Shown here: positions 27,245 through 36,437 of the stretch, piece after piece
Layout: every line of letters starts with the position of its first letter
Position numbering within the stretch: position 1 is the first letter of the stretch
Assembly: GCA_030683105.1 (NCBI GenBank)
Contig: JAUXMZ010000047.1
Location: forward strand, 1 to 64,000
DNA from: Burkholderiales bacterium
Lineage (GTDB): Bacteria > Pseudomonadota > Gammaproteobacteria > Burkholderiales > SG8-41
Reading direction: 5' to 3'
Length of the DNA: 64,000 nucleotides
The notes under the pieces: generated by a model
Databases searched by the model: none
What the model was told of the DNA's origin: nothing
The model's input: the letters and a program-made list of their open reading frames with translations, nothing else
Made by a program: the position numbers and the translations under genes

Positions 27245-28492
27245 CTACTCGTGCTTCTCGCCCTGCCCCACCATCGACAGCAGGTGGCCGAACTTGGTGC
27301 GTTTGGTTTTGAGATATTCCCGGTTGGCCGGACGCGGCGCCACTTCAACCGGCACGCGCTCGGCGATACTGAGGCCGTACTCCTCGAGCGCGGCCACTTT
27401 GTCGGGATTGTTCGTCATCAGGCGCACTTTGCGCACGCCGAGGTCAAACAAAATGTGCGCGCCGGCCTTGTAGTCGCGCATATCGGCGGCAAATCCCAGT
27501 TCGTGGTTGGCTTCAACCGTGTCGTGGCCCTGATCCTGGAGCGCGTAGGCGCGAATCTTGTTAAGCAAGCCGATGCCGCGGCCTTCGTCGAACATGTAGA
27601 CCAGCACGCCGTTGCCTGCCTGCTCGATCAATTCCATGGCGGCGTCGAGCTGCTCGCCGCAGTCGCAGCGCTCGCTGCCGAAGACATCGCCGGTCAGGCA
27701 CTGCGAGTGCAGCCGCACCAGCGTCGGCTGCCCGGGATCGATCTCGCCTTTCACCAGCGCGGCATAGACTGTGGTTTCAAGGCTGTCGCTGTAGATCATG
27801 AGTTGGAAGTTGCCGGCCTTGCGCGTCGGCAACAGGGTGGTGGCACGGCGGCTCACTTGGCGTTCGTTCTCGCGATAGGCGACGAGATCGGAAATTTCCA
27901 GAATCCTGATGCTGTGCTTCGCGGCGAAGCGCTCCAGTTCGGGCCGGTGCGCCATGGTGCCGTCGTCGTTCATGATTTCGCAGATTACGCCCGCCGGTTT
28001 GAGCCCCGCCATGCGCGCGAGATCGACCGCCGCCTCGGTATGACCGCGGCGCGCCAGCACGCCGCCGTCCAGCGCGCGCAGCGTCTGCAGCCGCCCGGGA
28101 CGAATCAGGTCCGCCGGCCCCGTGCCGTCGGCTATCGCCACCGCGATGGTGCGGGCGCGATCGTGCGCCGACATGCCTGAGCCCACGCCTTCGCGCGCAT
28201 CGATCGGCGTGGCAAATGCGGTGCCGAATTTGGTCTGGTTGCCGGTGTCGTCGGTGATCAACGCCAGCCCGAGTTCGCGCATTCGTGCCTCGGTCAGCGC
28301 CAGCGATATCAGACCGCGGCCATGCCTCGCCATGAAATTGATGGCCTCGGGCGTGGCCTTTTCGGCCGCGACATACAGGTCGCCTTCGTTCTCGCGCTCC
28401 TCGCTGTCGACCAGGATCACCATGCGCCCCTTGCGCAGGTCCGGCAGGATGTGCTCGACGATGAATTCGCTGGTTTTCCGGGTCGTGGTCAT
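27245..28492 (-). CDS. ribBA: Bifunctional 3,4-dihydroxy-2-butanone-4-phosphate synthase / GTP cyclohydrolase II
   Basis: A 415-residue riboflavin enzyme. The N-terminal RibB domain (about 1-205) has VDSEERENEGDLYVAAE and the histidine in RRGHTEAAVDLAR. The C-terminal RibA domain (about 206-400) has the zinc-binding SERCDCGEQL and the GTP site DEGRGIGLLNK. Both active sites look complete. It lies 19 bases after folE in a minus-strand run with dxs, ispA and xseB, so two GTP-consuming cyclohydrolases are adjacent. No FMN riboswitch was seen upstream, consistent with an internal operon position. Confidence 0.96.
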   Translation of the reverse strand: MTTTRKTSEFIVEHILPDLRKGRMVILVDSEERENEGDLYVAAEKATPEAINFMARHGRGLISLALTEARMRELGLALITDDTGNQTKFGTAFATPIDAREGVGSGMSAHDRARTIAVAIADGTGPADLIRPGRLQTLRALDGGVLARRGHTEAAVDLARMAGLKPAGVICEIMNDDGTMAHRPELERFAAKHSIRILEISDLVAYRENERQVSRRATTLLPTRKAGNFQLMIYSDSLETTVYAALVKGEIDPGQPTLVRLHSQCLTGDVFGSERCDCGEQLDAAMELIEQAGNGVLVYMFDEGRGIGLLNKIRAYALQDQGHDTVEANHELGFAADMRDYKAGAHILFDLGVRKVRLMTNNPDKVAALEEYGLSIAERVPVEVAPRPANREYLKTKRTKFGHLLSMVGQGEKHE

Positions 28493-28511
28493 GGCTGATG
28501 CCGGTTATGCA

Positions 28512-29141
28512 TCACGCGCGGGTCACCAGCCGCATGAACTCGGCTCGCGTTTTGTCGGCATTGAACGCGCCGGTAAAGGCAGAGGTCGTTGCAATCGAAT
28601 GCTGCTTCTGGATGCCGCGCATGATCATGCACATGTGCTGGGCTTCGATCACCACCGCCACACCCTGCGGTTTCAGGGTTTCCTCGATGCAATTGCGGAT
28701 TTCAACCGTGAGCCGCTCCTGCACCTGCAACCGGCGTGCAAACGCATCGACCACGCGCGGTATTTTCGACAGGCCCACGATGTGACCGTTGGGAATGTAG
28801 GCAACGTGCGCCTTGCCGAAAAACGGCAGCATGTGATGCTCGCACATCGAATACAGCTCGATGTCCTTGACGATCACCATCTGCTGGTATTCCTCCTTGA
28901 ACATCGCCGAGCGCAGGATTTCAGCAGGATCGAGATCGTAGCCGTGGGTCAGGAACTGCAGCGCCTTTGCGGCACGCTCGGGGGTTTTCGCGAGGCCCTC
29001 GCGACCGGGATCCTCGCCTACATGCTCGAGAATCGCGCGATAGTTCTCGGCAATGCGCCGGATCGCGACCGGATTGTACTGGTCGATCTTGGCATAGCCG
29101 TCCATTTCGTTTTCTTCGACCATCTTTTTGTTAAGCGTCAT
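28512..29141 (-). CDS. folE: GTP cyclohydrolase I
   Basis: The enzyme makes dihydroneopterin triphosphate from GTP for folate synthesis. The 209-residue protein carries the zinc/active-site segment [20 protein letters not shown] and the C-terminal cysteine in QHMCMIMRG. The frame is open to 29204, but the first 21 residues are encoded by heptad-repeat DNA; the ATG at 29141 or the one ten codons later gives a normal N-terminus. It sits between dxs and ribBA on the minus strand. Confidence 0.95.
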   Translation of the reverse strand: MTLNKKMVEENEMDGYAKIDQYNPVAIRRIAENYRAILEHVGEDPGREGLAKTPERAAKALQFLTHGYDLDPAEILRSAMFKEEYQQMVIVKDIELYSMCEHHMLPFFGKAHVAYIPNGHIVGLSKIPRVVDAFARRLQVQERLTVEIRNCIEETLKPQGVAVVIEAQHMCMIMRGIQKQHSIATTSAFTGAFNADKTRAEFMRLVTRA

Positions 29142-29152
29142 GACTGTAGTCC

Positions 29153-29254
29153 GGTGAGAGGTAAGCGGTGAGCAGTGAGCGGGAAACCCTAAAAGGCCAG
29201 GCACCCTTGGCCCCTACAGCTTACCGCTTACTGCTTACTGCTTACTGTTCTCTG
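29153..29254. repeat. Heptad-repeat hairpin, locus B (GTAAGCN units)
   Basis: Left arm 29154-29181: GTGAGAG, GTAAGCG, GTGAGCA, GTGAGCG. Right arm 29217-29254 reads, in reverse complement, GTAAGCA, GTAAGCA, GTAAGCG, GTAAGCT. The loop of about 35 bases contains its own small hairpin GGCCA/TGGCC. It lies in the dxs-folE gap immediately upstream of folE. Confidence 0.8.
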
Positions 29255-29265
29255 AATCAATCATT

Positions 29266-31116
29266 CTACTCCGCAAGCCGCGCGCGGACTGCCTTGAGGA
29301 TGCCTTCCGGGGTCAGCCCTGCATCGGCAAGCTGCATTCCCGGGTCCCCCTGCTCGATAAACCGGTCGGGCAGCCCGATCTGCAGCACCGGAACGCGGCT
29401 ACCCTGCTTTTGCAGCGCTTCCAGCACGGCGCTGCCGGCGCCGCCCATGACCACGTTTTCCTCGACCGTCACCAGCAGGTCGTGGCCGGCGGCAAGTTCC
29501 GCAATCAGATCCTCATCGAGCGGTTTGACGAAACGCATGTTGGCGACCGTGGCATCGAATTCCACGGCGGCTTCCAGACAGGGCTTCACCATGCTGCCGA
29601 AAGCAAGGAACGCGATTTTCTTAGATAGCAAAGCAATCTTCTTGCCCGAGCGCACGATTTTTCCCTTGCCGATGGGCAGCGCCTGCATGTCCTTCATGAT
29701 TTCAACGCCCGGCCCGGAGCCGCGCGGATAGCGCACCACCACCGGCGTATTCATCTGGAACGCGGTGTAGAACATCTGCCGGCATTCATTCTCGTCGGCC
29801 GGCGTCATCACCGTCATGTTGGGCAGGCAGCGCAGGTAGGAAAGATCGAAACTGCCGTTGTGCGTGGCGCCATCGGCACCCACGAGTCCGGCGCGGTCTA
29901 TGGCAAATACGATGGGCAGGTTCTGGATCTGGACGTCGTGGATCAACTGGTCATACCCGCGCTGCAGAAAAGTCGAATAGATCGCCACCACCGGCTTTGC
30001 TCCCTCGCATGCCAGTCCCGCGGCGAAAGTGAGCGCATGCTGCTCGGCGATGCCGACATCGAAATAACGATCAGGATACTGTTCGGAGAAGTTCACCATC
30101 CCCGAGCCTTCACGCATCGCCGGGGTAATGGCCACCAGCCGCTGATCGAGCGCGGCCATGTCGCACAGCCAGTCGCCGAAGATTTGAGTGTAGGTCTGCT
30201 TGCCGCCGGATTTGCCGCCGACGATGCCATTGGCGGCATCAAACTTGGAGACCCCGTGATAGAGCACCGGATCGACCTCGGCAAGCTTGTAGCCCTGCCC
30301 CTTGCGGGTCACGACATGCAGGAACTGCGGGCCCTTCAGCTGCCTGATGTTGTGCAGCGTCGGCAGCAGTGCATCAAGATCGTGGCCGTCGATGGGGCCG
30401 ATGTAGTTGAAACCGAATTCCTCGAACATGGTGCCCGGCGTCACCATGCCTTTCACGTGCTCTTCCGCGCGCCGCGCAAGGTCGCCCAGCACTTTCTCGC
30501 CCAGGCCCTTGGCTGCGGTGTAGAAGCGTCCCGACATGAGCTTGGCCAGATACTTGTTCAGCGCGCCCACCGGCCGCGAGATCGACATGTCATTGTCGTT
30601 GAGAATCACCAGCAGATTGGCGTCGCTGTCGCCGGCGTTGTTGAGCGCCTCGAACGCCATGCCCGCGGTCATGGCGCCATCACCGATGATGGCGACACAG
30701 TGGCGGTCCTCGCCCTTAAGCCTGGATGCCACAGCCATGCCCAGTGCGGCGCTGATCGAAGTGCTCGAATGCGCCGTGCCGAAGGTGTCGTATTCGCTTT
30801 CTTCGCGCCGCGGGAAGCCGGAAATACCACCCCACATGCGCAGATTTTTCATGCGCTCGCGGCGGCCGGTGAGGATCTTATGGCCGTAGGTCTGGTGCCC
30901 CACGTCCCACACCAGGCGGTCGTGAGGCGTATCGAACACGTAATGCAGCGCTATGGTGAGTTCCACCGTGCCCAGATTGGACGACAAGTGCCCCCCGGTC
31001 TGGCTCACCGATTCGACCAGGAACTGGCGCAACTCGTCAGCGAGCCGCGGCAGCTGGCTCTTTTCGAGTAGCCGCAGTTCGTGGGGATAGTTGATCGTAT
31101 TCAGCAATTCATACAT
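29266..31116 (-). CDS. dxs: 1-deoxy-D-xylulose-5-phosphate synthase
   Basis: This thiamine-diphosphate enzyme condenses pyruvate and glyceraldehyde 3-phosphate, the first step of the MEP isoprenoid pathway. The 616-residue protein has the ThDP motif [18 protein letters not shown] (about 150-167), [17 protein letters not shown] (about 363) and the C-terminal transketolase-like domain. Its neighbours ispA and xseB on the same strand form the common xseB-ispA-dxs group. A decad-repeat block separates it from ispA. Confidence 0.97.
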   Translation of the reverse strand: MYELLNTINYPHELRLLEKSQLPRLADELRQFLVESVSQTGGHLSSNLGTVELTIALHYVFDTPHDRLVWDVGHQTYGHKILTGRRERMKNLRMWGGISGFPRREESEYDTFGTAHSSTSISAALGMAVASRLKGEDRHCVAIIGDGAMTAGMAFEALNNAGDSDANLLVILNDNDMSISRPVGALNKYLAKLMSGRFYTAAKGLGEKVLGDLARRAEEHVKGMVTPGTMFEEFGFNYIGPIDGHDLDALLPTLHNIRQLKGPQFLHVVTRKGQGYKLAEVDPVLYHGVSKFDAANGIVGGKSGGKQTYTQIFGDWLCDMAALDQRLVAITPAMREGSGMVNFSEQYPDRYFDVGIAEQHALTFAAGLACEGAKPVVAIYSTFLQRGYDQLIHDVQIQNLPIVFAIDRAGLVGADGATHNGSFDLSYLRCLPNMTVMTPADENECRQMFYTAFQMNTPVVVRYPRGSGPGVEIMKDMQALPIGKGKIVRSGKKIALLSKKIAFLAFGSMVKPCLEAAVEFDATVANMRFVKPLDEDLIAELAAGHDLLVTVEENVVMGGAGSAVLEALQKQGSRVPVLQIGLPDRFIEQGDPGMQLADAGLTPEGILKAVRARLAE

Positions 31117-31142
31117 GAGAGGCCAATACCTTAATACATTGA

Positions 31143-31262
31143 AACCGCAGATGAACGCCGATAAACGCAGATGCGCAAACTTCTTGACCTGAAATATCGG
31201 CGTTCATCGGCGTTCATCGGCGGTTGCTTTTTTGTTTTTGACATCATCGGAATCTTGGCGGC
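31143..31262. repeat. Decad-repeat hairpin and CTTGGCGG unit between ispA and dxs
   Basis: CCGCAGATGAACGCCGATAA (31145-31164) and its continuation face an inverted block at 31195-31226 made of 10-nt units (GTTCATCGGC repeated). This is the same design as the heptad hairpins but with a 10-nt period. A CTTGGCGGCTGATGGGTATT segment follows at 31255, related to the repeat at 19923. Confidence 0.75.
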
Positions 31263-31272
31263 TGATGGGTAT

Positions 31273-32172
31273 TTAAAATTTCCGCAGCACGATGAAATCC
31301 GCAAGCTGCCGCAACCGCAATGCACGCTCGCCCAACCCGTCGAGTGCTTTGAGCGCATCGTTGCGCAATTCTGCAGCGAACGCTTTGGACTGCGCCACAC
31401 CCAGCGCGCTTACGTAAGTGGGCTTGCCCTGCCGGGCGTCCTTGCCGGCGGTCTTGCCGAGTGTCGCCGTCGGCGCTTCGGCATCAAGCACGTCATCGAC
31501 CACCTGGAACGCCAGCCCTATGCATTTGGCGAAGTGATCGACCTGGGCGAGCGCCTTGTCATCGAGACCGTTGCCGCAACGCGCGCCAAGCAGCGCAGCG
31601 GCACGAATGAGCGCACCGGTCTTGTGGATATGCATGAACTCAAGCTCCGGCACCGAGAGCGTCTTGCCCACGGCGTCAAGATCGATCGCCTGTCCTCCCG
31701 CCATTCCGCGCGAGCCCGACGCCACCGCCAGCAGCTTGACCATCTCGAGCTGGGTCGAAGCGTCGGCGGCGAGGCGGTACTCGCTGACCAACTGAAACGC
31801 CAGGCTTTGCAGCGCATCGCCCACCAGCAGTGCAGTCGCCTCGTCATATTCGACATGACAGGTCGGCCTGCCCCGGCGCAGCACATCGTCGTCCATGCAT
31901 GGCAGATCATCGTGCACCAGGGAATAGGCATGAATCAGTTCGACCGCCGCACCCGCTATGGCCGCGCGCTCAGGATCCGCCTGGGCAAGCTCCCCCGCCG
32001 CGAACGCCAGCAACGGCCGCACGCGTTTGCCTGCGCCGAGCACCGCGTAGCGCATCGCCTGATGCAGACGCTGCGGCGCGATCTCCGGGGCCGGCAACAA
32101 AGTTTGCAGCAGGGTTTCAATGCGCTCCTGCCGGGCGTGCGCCCAGCCCTGGAAGTCGGTGGCGGAATTCAC
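31273..32172 (-). CDS. ispA: Farnesyl diphosphate synthase (short-chain polyprenyl synthase)
   Basis: The 299-residue trans-prenyltransferase has the first aspartate-rich motif in VHDDLPCMDDD (about 85-95) and the second in FQVVDDVLDAEA (about 225), as expected for geranyl/farnesyl diphosphate synthase. The start is a GTG at 32172. It lies only three bases from the edge of the MITE-like element, whose terminal repeat supplies an AGGGG Shine-Dalgarno-like sequence six bases upstream. In the ancestral arrangement ispA would have started almost at the xseB stop. Confidence 0.95.
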   Translation of the reverse strand: MNSATDFQGWAHARQERIETLLQTLLPAPEIAPQRLHQAMRYAVLGAGKRVRPLLAFAAGELAQADPERAAIAGAAVELIHAYSLVHDDLPCMDDDVLRRGRPTCHVEYDEATALLVGDALQSLAFQLVSEYRLAADASTQLEMVKLLAVASGSRGMAGGQAIDLDAVGKTLSVPELEFMHIHKTGALIRAAALLGARCGNGLDDKALAQVDHFAKCIGLAFQVVDDVLDAEAPTATLGKTAGKDARQGKPTYVSALGVAQSKAFAAELRNDALKALDGLGERALRLRQLADFIVLRKF

Positions 32173-32174
32173 AT

Positions 32175-32568
32175 AGAGCCCCTAACATCATGAAACGCGC
32201 GATGCGCTGTCACGATTTTGGCTCAGGGCGCGAAGCTTCCCGCAGGCCATATCGCGAATATGGGCAATGGGAGCGACAAGGGGGCGCCGTGACTCGTTTG
32301 CCGCAGGCCCGTTTGCGGGAACGGTGCCCGAGCCCCCGGTTACAAAAGTTGCGGCACCCCCCGGCCCCCGTCTCCGCCCCAAAGCTGCGCTCGCCGAGAG
32401 CCGGGGGCAACAGGCCAAAATTCGTGCCAGCCCGAAGGGTTGCGATCAAAATCGGCGCTGACTTTGTCGGCCGGCTTGACCATATTCGCGATATGCTCAG
32501 CGCCGTCCTTCGCGTCAGCACCAATTTTGACTCGCAACGCACACGTGTTTCATGATGTTAGGGGCTCT
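32175..32568. mobile_element. MITE-like element inserted between xseB and ispA
   Basis: Perfect 22-bp terminal inverted repeats (AGAGCCCCTAACATCATGAA then AC at 32175-32196; its reverse complement at 32547-32568) bound a 394-bp segment without a credible gene. Similarity between the ends continues imperfectly for another 30-40 bases. Sub-terminal palindromes CATATCGCGAATATG (left) and CATATTCGCGATATG (right) face each other, so the whole element can fold on itself. Target duplication is unclear; a 2-bp TA is possible. It overlaps the TAA stop codon region of xseB and abuts the ispA start. Confidence 0.85.
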
Positions 32569-32801
32569 TATTCGGCGGCGCCGAAGTTTTTCAGGACGTC
32601 GCCCTCGAGGATCTTGACCTGTTGCTGCGCATCCTGCAGCGCGGCCTGGCAGAACTTGAGCAACTCGGCACCCCGTTTGTAGGCAGCGAGCGACTGCTCG
32701 AGCGGCATCTGCCCGGCTTCCATGCCGGCGACAATAGTCTCCAGCTCGGCCAGCGCCGTCTCAAAGGTGGGGTTGTTCTGGGTTTTTGCAGGCTTGGACA
32801 T
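32568..32801 (-). CDS. xseB: Exodeoxyribonuclease VII small subunit
   Basis: A 77-residue protein with the family pattern FETALAELETIVAGMEAGQM, then LEQSLAAYKRGAELLKFCQ, forming the coiled small subunit that binds XseA. The ATG at 32801 gives MSKPAKTQ; an upstream in-frame ATG would add an unusual extension. It normally overlaps or abuts ispA, but here the two are separated by a 394-bp MITE-like element that overlaps its stop codon. Confidence 0.94.
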   Translation of the reverse strand: MSKPAKTQNNPTFETALAELETIVAGMEAGQMPLEQSLAAYKRGAELLKFCQAALQDAQQQVKILEGDVLKNFGAAE

Positions 32802-33215
32802 GGGTCGCCAATGGCCTTCGTGGGCGAAACCGAAAGAGTAACGCAATCAGTAGGTTGCGGTCAACGCGCACAGCAAGATATTTGCCCTGCGCGCCGCCTG
32901 TCAGGTCTGTTCCAGCCGAGGGAAGAAATTTCACTCCACATGCGTTTCAAACCATATAGATGCATTAATTCAAGCACCCATATGCTACTACTGCTTTGCA
33001 TTCGGTGATGGCGTACAGAAACTTTTTAAAAAGACCGGTGCCTCGCCGCATTTTTTTCATCGGGAAACCAATCGCCCGGGGCGGATTCCGGCTGCCGCAA
33101 TGTGCCCTGCTACAATCTTCAGAAATACATGCAGTCTGCCTGCCGGTCCTGTTTGGTGCGGCAGCGTGACAGGAGGGGAAATGCGGTTAGTGTCAAAATA
33201 TGGTGACGGAAGCCT
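32802..33215. other. Divergent intergenic region, no gene seen
   Basis: This stretch between xseB (minus) and a VTT-protein gene (plus) shows no reading frame with gene-like character. It has moderately AT-rich parts around 32950-33050, where promoters for either side could lie. No repeat or RNA gene was recognised. Confidence 0.5.
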
Positions 33216-33896
33216 GTGACCCGGCCGACGCGATTCAAACTGCTTGCCGTCGTTGCGGTGCTGGTGCTGATTGCAGCGACATACTGGCTGCTGCACGAAA
33301 CCGGCGCGCTCAAAACTATCCTTGATGGAACTGCGCTGCACGATCGCATCACGCAGCTGGGGGCATGGGGCCCGCTGATGGTGATCGGGCTCATGGTGCT
33401 GGCCATTATGGTAAGCCCCATCCCCAGCGCGCCTATCGCCATGGCTGCCGGCGCCGCTTATGGCCACACTTGGGGCACGCTTTATGTGCTTCTGGGCGCC
33501 GAGATCGGCGCTATTGCCGCTTTCGGTGTGGCTCGCTGGTTGGGTGGGGAAACGCTGCAGCGCTGGTTTGGTGACCGCTTGTCAGTAGGATTGCTGGGTT
33601 CCCAGAACGCGCTGACGGGCATCGTGCTGGTCAGCCGCCTGCTGCCTTTTGTTTCGTTCGACATCATCAGCTATGCCGCGGGGCTGACGATACTTTCGTT
33701 CTGGCGTTTCGCCATCGCGACACTGATCGGTATTGTGCCCGCCAGCTTTCTGCTGGCTCATTTCGGGGGCGAGATGGCCACTGGCGAAACCAGCCGCATC
33801 ATGGGTTCGGTTCTGGTGCTGGGCGCCATTACCTTGATCCCTGTCGCGGTTAAAATCATTCGGGACCGCATGCGAAGACCGCCGACATCACACTGA
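33216..33896 (+). CDS. VTT-domain (TVP38/TMEM64, DedA-like) membrane protein
   Basis: A 226-residue integral membrane protein with about six hydrophobic segments. The family motif region reads PIPSAPIAMAAGAAYGHTWG (about 68-87), and a later segment SRLLPFVSFDIISYAAGLT is typical of the VTT domain. It starts with GTG at 33216. It stands alone just upstream of the ArsS-type cluster, which itself contains a VTT fusion; a third VTT protein lies at 9310. Function is unknown; relatives are linked to membrane lipid scrambling or ion homeostasis. Confidence 0.87.
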   Translation: MTRPTRFKLLAVVAVLVLIAATYWLLHETGALKTILDGTALHDRITQLGAWGPLMVIGLMVLAIMVSPIPSAPIAMAAGAAYGHTWGTLYVLLGAEIGAIAAFGVARWLGGETLQRWFGDRLSVGLLGSQNALTGIVLVSRLLPFVSFDIISYAAGLTILSFWRFAIATLIGIVPASFLLAHFGGEMATGETSRIMGSVLVLGAITLIPVAVKIIRDRMRRPPTSH

Positions 33897-34051
33897 CGGC
33901 GTCCCGGTCATGAGTCGTGGGTGTAATGCCGGAATGCCACGTTGTAAGGTTTTAACGGGAGGGCACGACGAATTCAAAAGGCACGAGCGAGGCAATCCAT
34001 ATTTTAGTTTAACTATTTGATAATACTAATATTTATCTGGAGGCTCTTGAA

Positions 34052-35017
34052 ATGCATGCCACCCTGCCCCTGATGGAAATCACCGATTTTCCGGCGATAC
34101 GCCGCAGGCAACTGGACACCCTGCAGGTCAATCTCGGTTACAAATGCAACCAGAGTTGTCTGCATTGCCACGTCAACGCCGGGCCCAACCGCACCGAGAT
34201 GATGAGCCGCGAAACGGTGTTCGAGGTCGTCGCATTTCTCAAGGCGGCTCACATCACGATGCTCGATCTCACCGGAGGCGCACCCGAACTGAATCCCCAT
34301 TTCCGCTTGCTGGTCACCGCCGCGCGCGAACTCGGCGTCAAGGTGATGGACCGCTGCAACCTGACGATACTCGAGCAGCCGGGACAGGAGGATCTTGCGC
34401 AGTTTCTTGCAGATCATAAAGTTGAAGTCGTCGCCTCGCTGCCTTGCTATCTGGAAGAAAACGTCGATCGCCAGCGCGGCAAGGGCGTGTTCGATACCAG
34501 CATCCGTTGCCTGCAGAAACTGAACGCGCTGGGGTACGGCCGACCCGGCTCCGGCCTCGTGTTGAACCTCGTCTACAACCCGCAGGGTGCAGTGCTGCCG
34601 CCGGCGCAGGACAGGCTGGAGCAGGATTATCAACGCCAGCTCGGCGAGCGCTTCGGCATCACCTTCAACCATCTTTACGTGCTGACCAACATGCCGATCC
34701 AGCGTTTCGGCAGCATGCTGATCTCGAAAGGACAGTTCGAGCATTACATGGATGTGCTCAAGAATGCGTATCAACCCGGGAATCTTGACACCCTGATGTG
34801 CCGCACCATGATCAGCGCCGACTGGCGCGGTTACGTCTATGACTGCGACTTCAACCAGATGCTGGACCTGCCGCTCGCCTGGCGCGGCAAGCCGCGCGCG
34901 CATTTGCGCGAACTGATCGGCGCCGAACTGGACGGCAACGCCATCGTCGTCAAGGACCATTGCTACGGCTGCACTGCCGGACAGGGTTCGAGTTGCGGCG
35001 GCGCTCTCGCAAGCTGA
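34052..35017 (+). CDS. arsS: Radical SAM/Cys-rich protein, ArsS type (arsenosugar biosynthesis)
   Basis: A 321-residue radical SAM enzyme with the 4Fe-4S motif Cys32-x3-Cys36-x2-Cys39 in YKCNQSCLHCH, followed by LDLTGGAPELNPHF. The C-terminal Cys-rich domain contains CRTMISADW and ends DHCYGCTAGQGSSCGG. This is the signature of the ArsS/TIGR04167 family, in which one C-terminal cysteine is selenocysteine in some species; here it is cysteine. ArsS is proposed to attach an adenosyl-derived sugar to dimethylated arsenic. A CTGGAGG ribosome binding site precedes the ATG. It heads a seven-gene plus-strand cluster. No ArsM gene is nearby. Confidence 0.9.
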   Translation: MHATLPLMEITDFPAIRRRQLDTLQVNLGYKCNQSCLHCHVNAGPNRTEMMSRETVFEVVAFLKAAHITMLDLTGGAPELNPHFRLLVTAARELGVKVMDRCNLTILEQPGQEDLAQFLADHKVEVVASLPCYLEENVDRQRGKGVFDTSIRCLQKLNALGYGRPGSGLVLNLVYNPQGAVLPPAQDRLEQDYQRQLGERFGITFNHLYVLTNMPIQRFGSMLISKGQFEHYMDVLKNAYQPGNLDTLMCRTMISADWRGYVYDCDFNQMLDLPLAWRGKPRAHLRELIGAELDGNAIVVKDHCYGCTAGQGSSCGGALAS

Positions 35018-35045
35018 TCTACCATGGCACGAGCGTCGCAATAAA

Positions 35046-36434
35046 ATGATCGAACCTGCGTTTGCCGCCTACTTCTGGGGCTTTCTGCTGCTCTATGGCA
35101 CGGTGATGTATGCGATGTCGCCGCATGCGCGCACCGCCAGCAGTTTTTTCCGCGGCACCGACGAGGCCGGCCGCCAGACTTCCGGATGGGCGCTGACCTG
35201 CAGCATATTCATCAGCTGGATTTTCGCCAAATCGGTCACCAATGCCGCCAACCTAGGCGCCGCTTACGGCATCGTCGGCGGTCTCGCCTATGCCACCTAC
35301 TGGCTGTCGATACCGTTCGCGGGGCTGGTGATTTACCGGCTGCGCACCCGCCACGGCGCCACCGGCCTGGTGCCGTTCCTGATCGCGAGATACGGGCGGC
35401 TGGCTGCGCTGTCGTTCACCCTCGCCATCCTGATTCGCCTGTATAACGAAGTGTGGAGCAACACCGCGGTGGTCGGCGCCTATTACGGCAAGCCGGGAGA
35501 ATTTACGTTCATCGGTGCGGCACTGCTTTTCACCGCGGCCACGCTGTTCTACAGCCTCAAAGGGGGGCTGCGCAGCTCCATCATCACCGACGTAATCCAG
35601 TCGGTGCTGTTTGTAGCGGTTCTTGGCGCCGTATTGTTTCTGGTGCTGCCACAGCACGGGACAACCCAACTGCTGTCGGTCGGTGAATTCAGACTCAGCG
35701 CCGGCGTCGACCTGCTGCTGGTCGCGCTGCTGCAGGTGCTGTCCTACCCATTCCACGATCCGGTGCTGACCGACCGCGGCTTCATCACTGAAGAAAAAAC
35801 CATGCTGCGCGCGATGATCGTTGCCGGCGTGCTCGGCTTCATTTGCATCTTCGCCTTCAGCCTGGTCGGCGTTCACGCCAGGCTCGAAGGGCTGCCCGCG
35901 GGCGACAACATGCCGGGCGCGGTCGCCTATGCCTTCGGTATCCTGCCGTACCTGATGATGACCGGGATCATGGTCATCGCCGCGGGGTCGACGCTCGACT
36001 CCACTTTCGCGTCGATCTCCAAATCCATAGGCCAGGAAGTGCCGCTGCTGGCGGGGCGCGAACCGGGCGCTAACGCCATACGGGTCGGGGTGTGGACCAT
36101 GATCGCGTTTGCCGTCCTCGGCAACATCCCGATGATCGCCGGCACCGACATCCTCAAGGCCACTACTGTCAGCGGCACCATGGTCATGGGCCTGGCGCCG
36201 ATATTCCTGCTGGCGCCACTCGTGAAACACTCGCCCTTAAGTTTCCATCTTGCGTTCTGGCCCGGCATCGCGCTTGGCGTCATGCTTGCCGGCGGCGGCA
36301 TCCCGCCGTCGTGGGCGATCGGCAGCGGAAAATATGCGCTGTTGCTGGGCGTGAACCTGTACGGACTTGTGATCTGTTTCGCCGGCTTCCTGCTGCCGGT
36401 GCTGTGGCAACGTTTCAGCAACCCCCGGGAATGA
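35046..36434 (+). CDS. Sodium:solute symporter family transporter
   Basis: The 462-residue protein has about 13 hydrophobic segments and SSS-family features: WALTCSIFISWIFAKSVTNA near residue 48, and FYSLKGGLRSSIITDVIQS near residue 168. It starts 28 bases after the ArsS-type gene and ends three bases before the next, so it belongs to the cluster. It could import a sugar or nucleoside precursor or move the final product. The substrate is unknown. Confidence 0.88.
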   Translation: MIEPAFAAYFWGFLLLYGTVMYAMSPHARTASSFFRGTDEAGRQTSGWALTCSIFISWIFAKSVTNAANLGAAYGIVGGLAYATYWLSIPFAGLVIYRLRTRHGATGLVPFLIARYGRLAALSFTLAILIRLYNEVWSNTAVVGAYYGKPGEFTFIGAALLFTAATLFYSLKGGLRSSIITDVIQSVLFVAVLGAVLFLVLPQHGTTQLLSVGEFRLSAGVDLLLVALLQVLSYPFHDPVLTDRGFITEEKTMLRAMIVAGVLGFICIFAFSLVGVHARLEGLPAGDNMPGAVAYAFGILPYLMMTGIMVIAAGSTLDSTFASISKSIGQEVPLLAGREPGANAIRVGVWTMIAFAVLGNIPMIAGTDILKATTVSGTMVMGLAPIFLLAPLVKHSPLSFHLAFWPGIALGVMLAGGGIPPSWAIGSGKYALLLGVNLYGLVICFAGFLLPVLWQRFSNPRE

Positions 36435-36437
36435 CCG

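Noticed and set aside
32188-32542. Short open frames inside the 394-bp repeat-bounded element
   Set aside because: They appear in several frames on both strands, have no ribosome binding sites and follow from the element's own internal symmetry. The element is better explained as a non-coding MITE.
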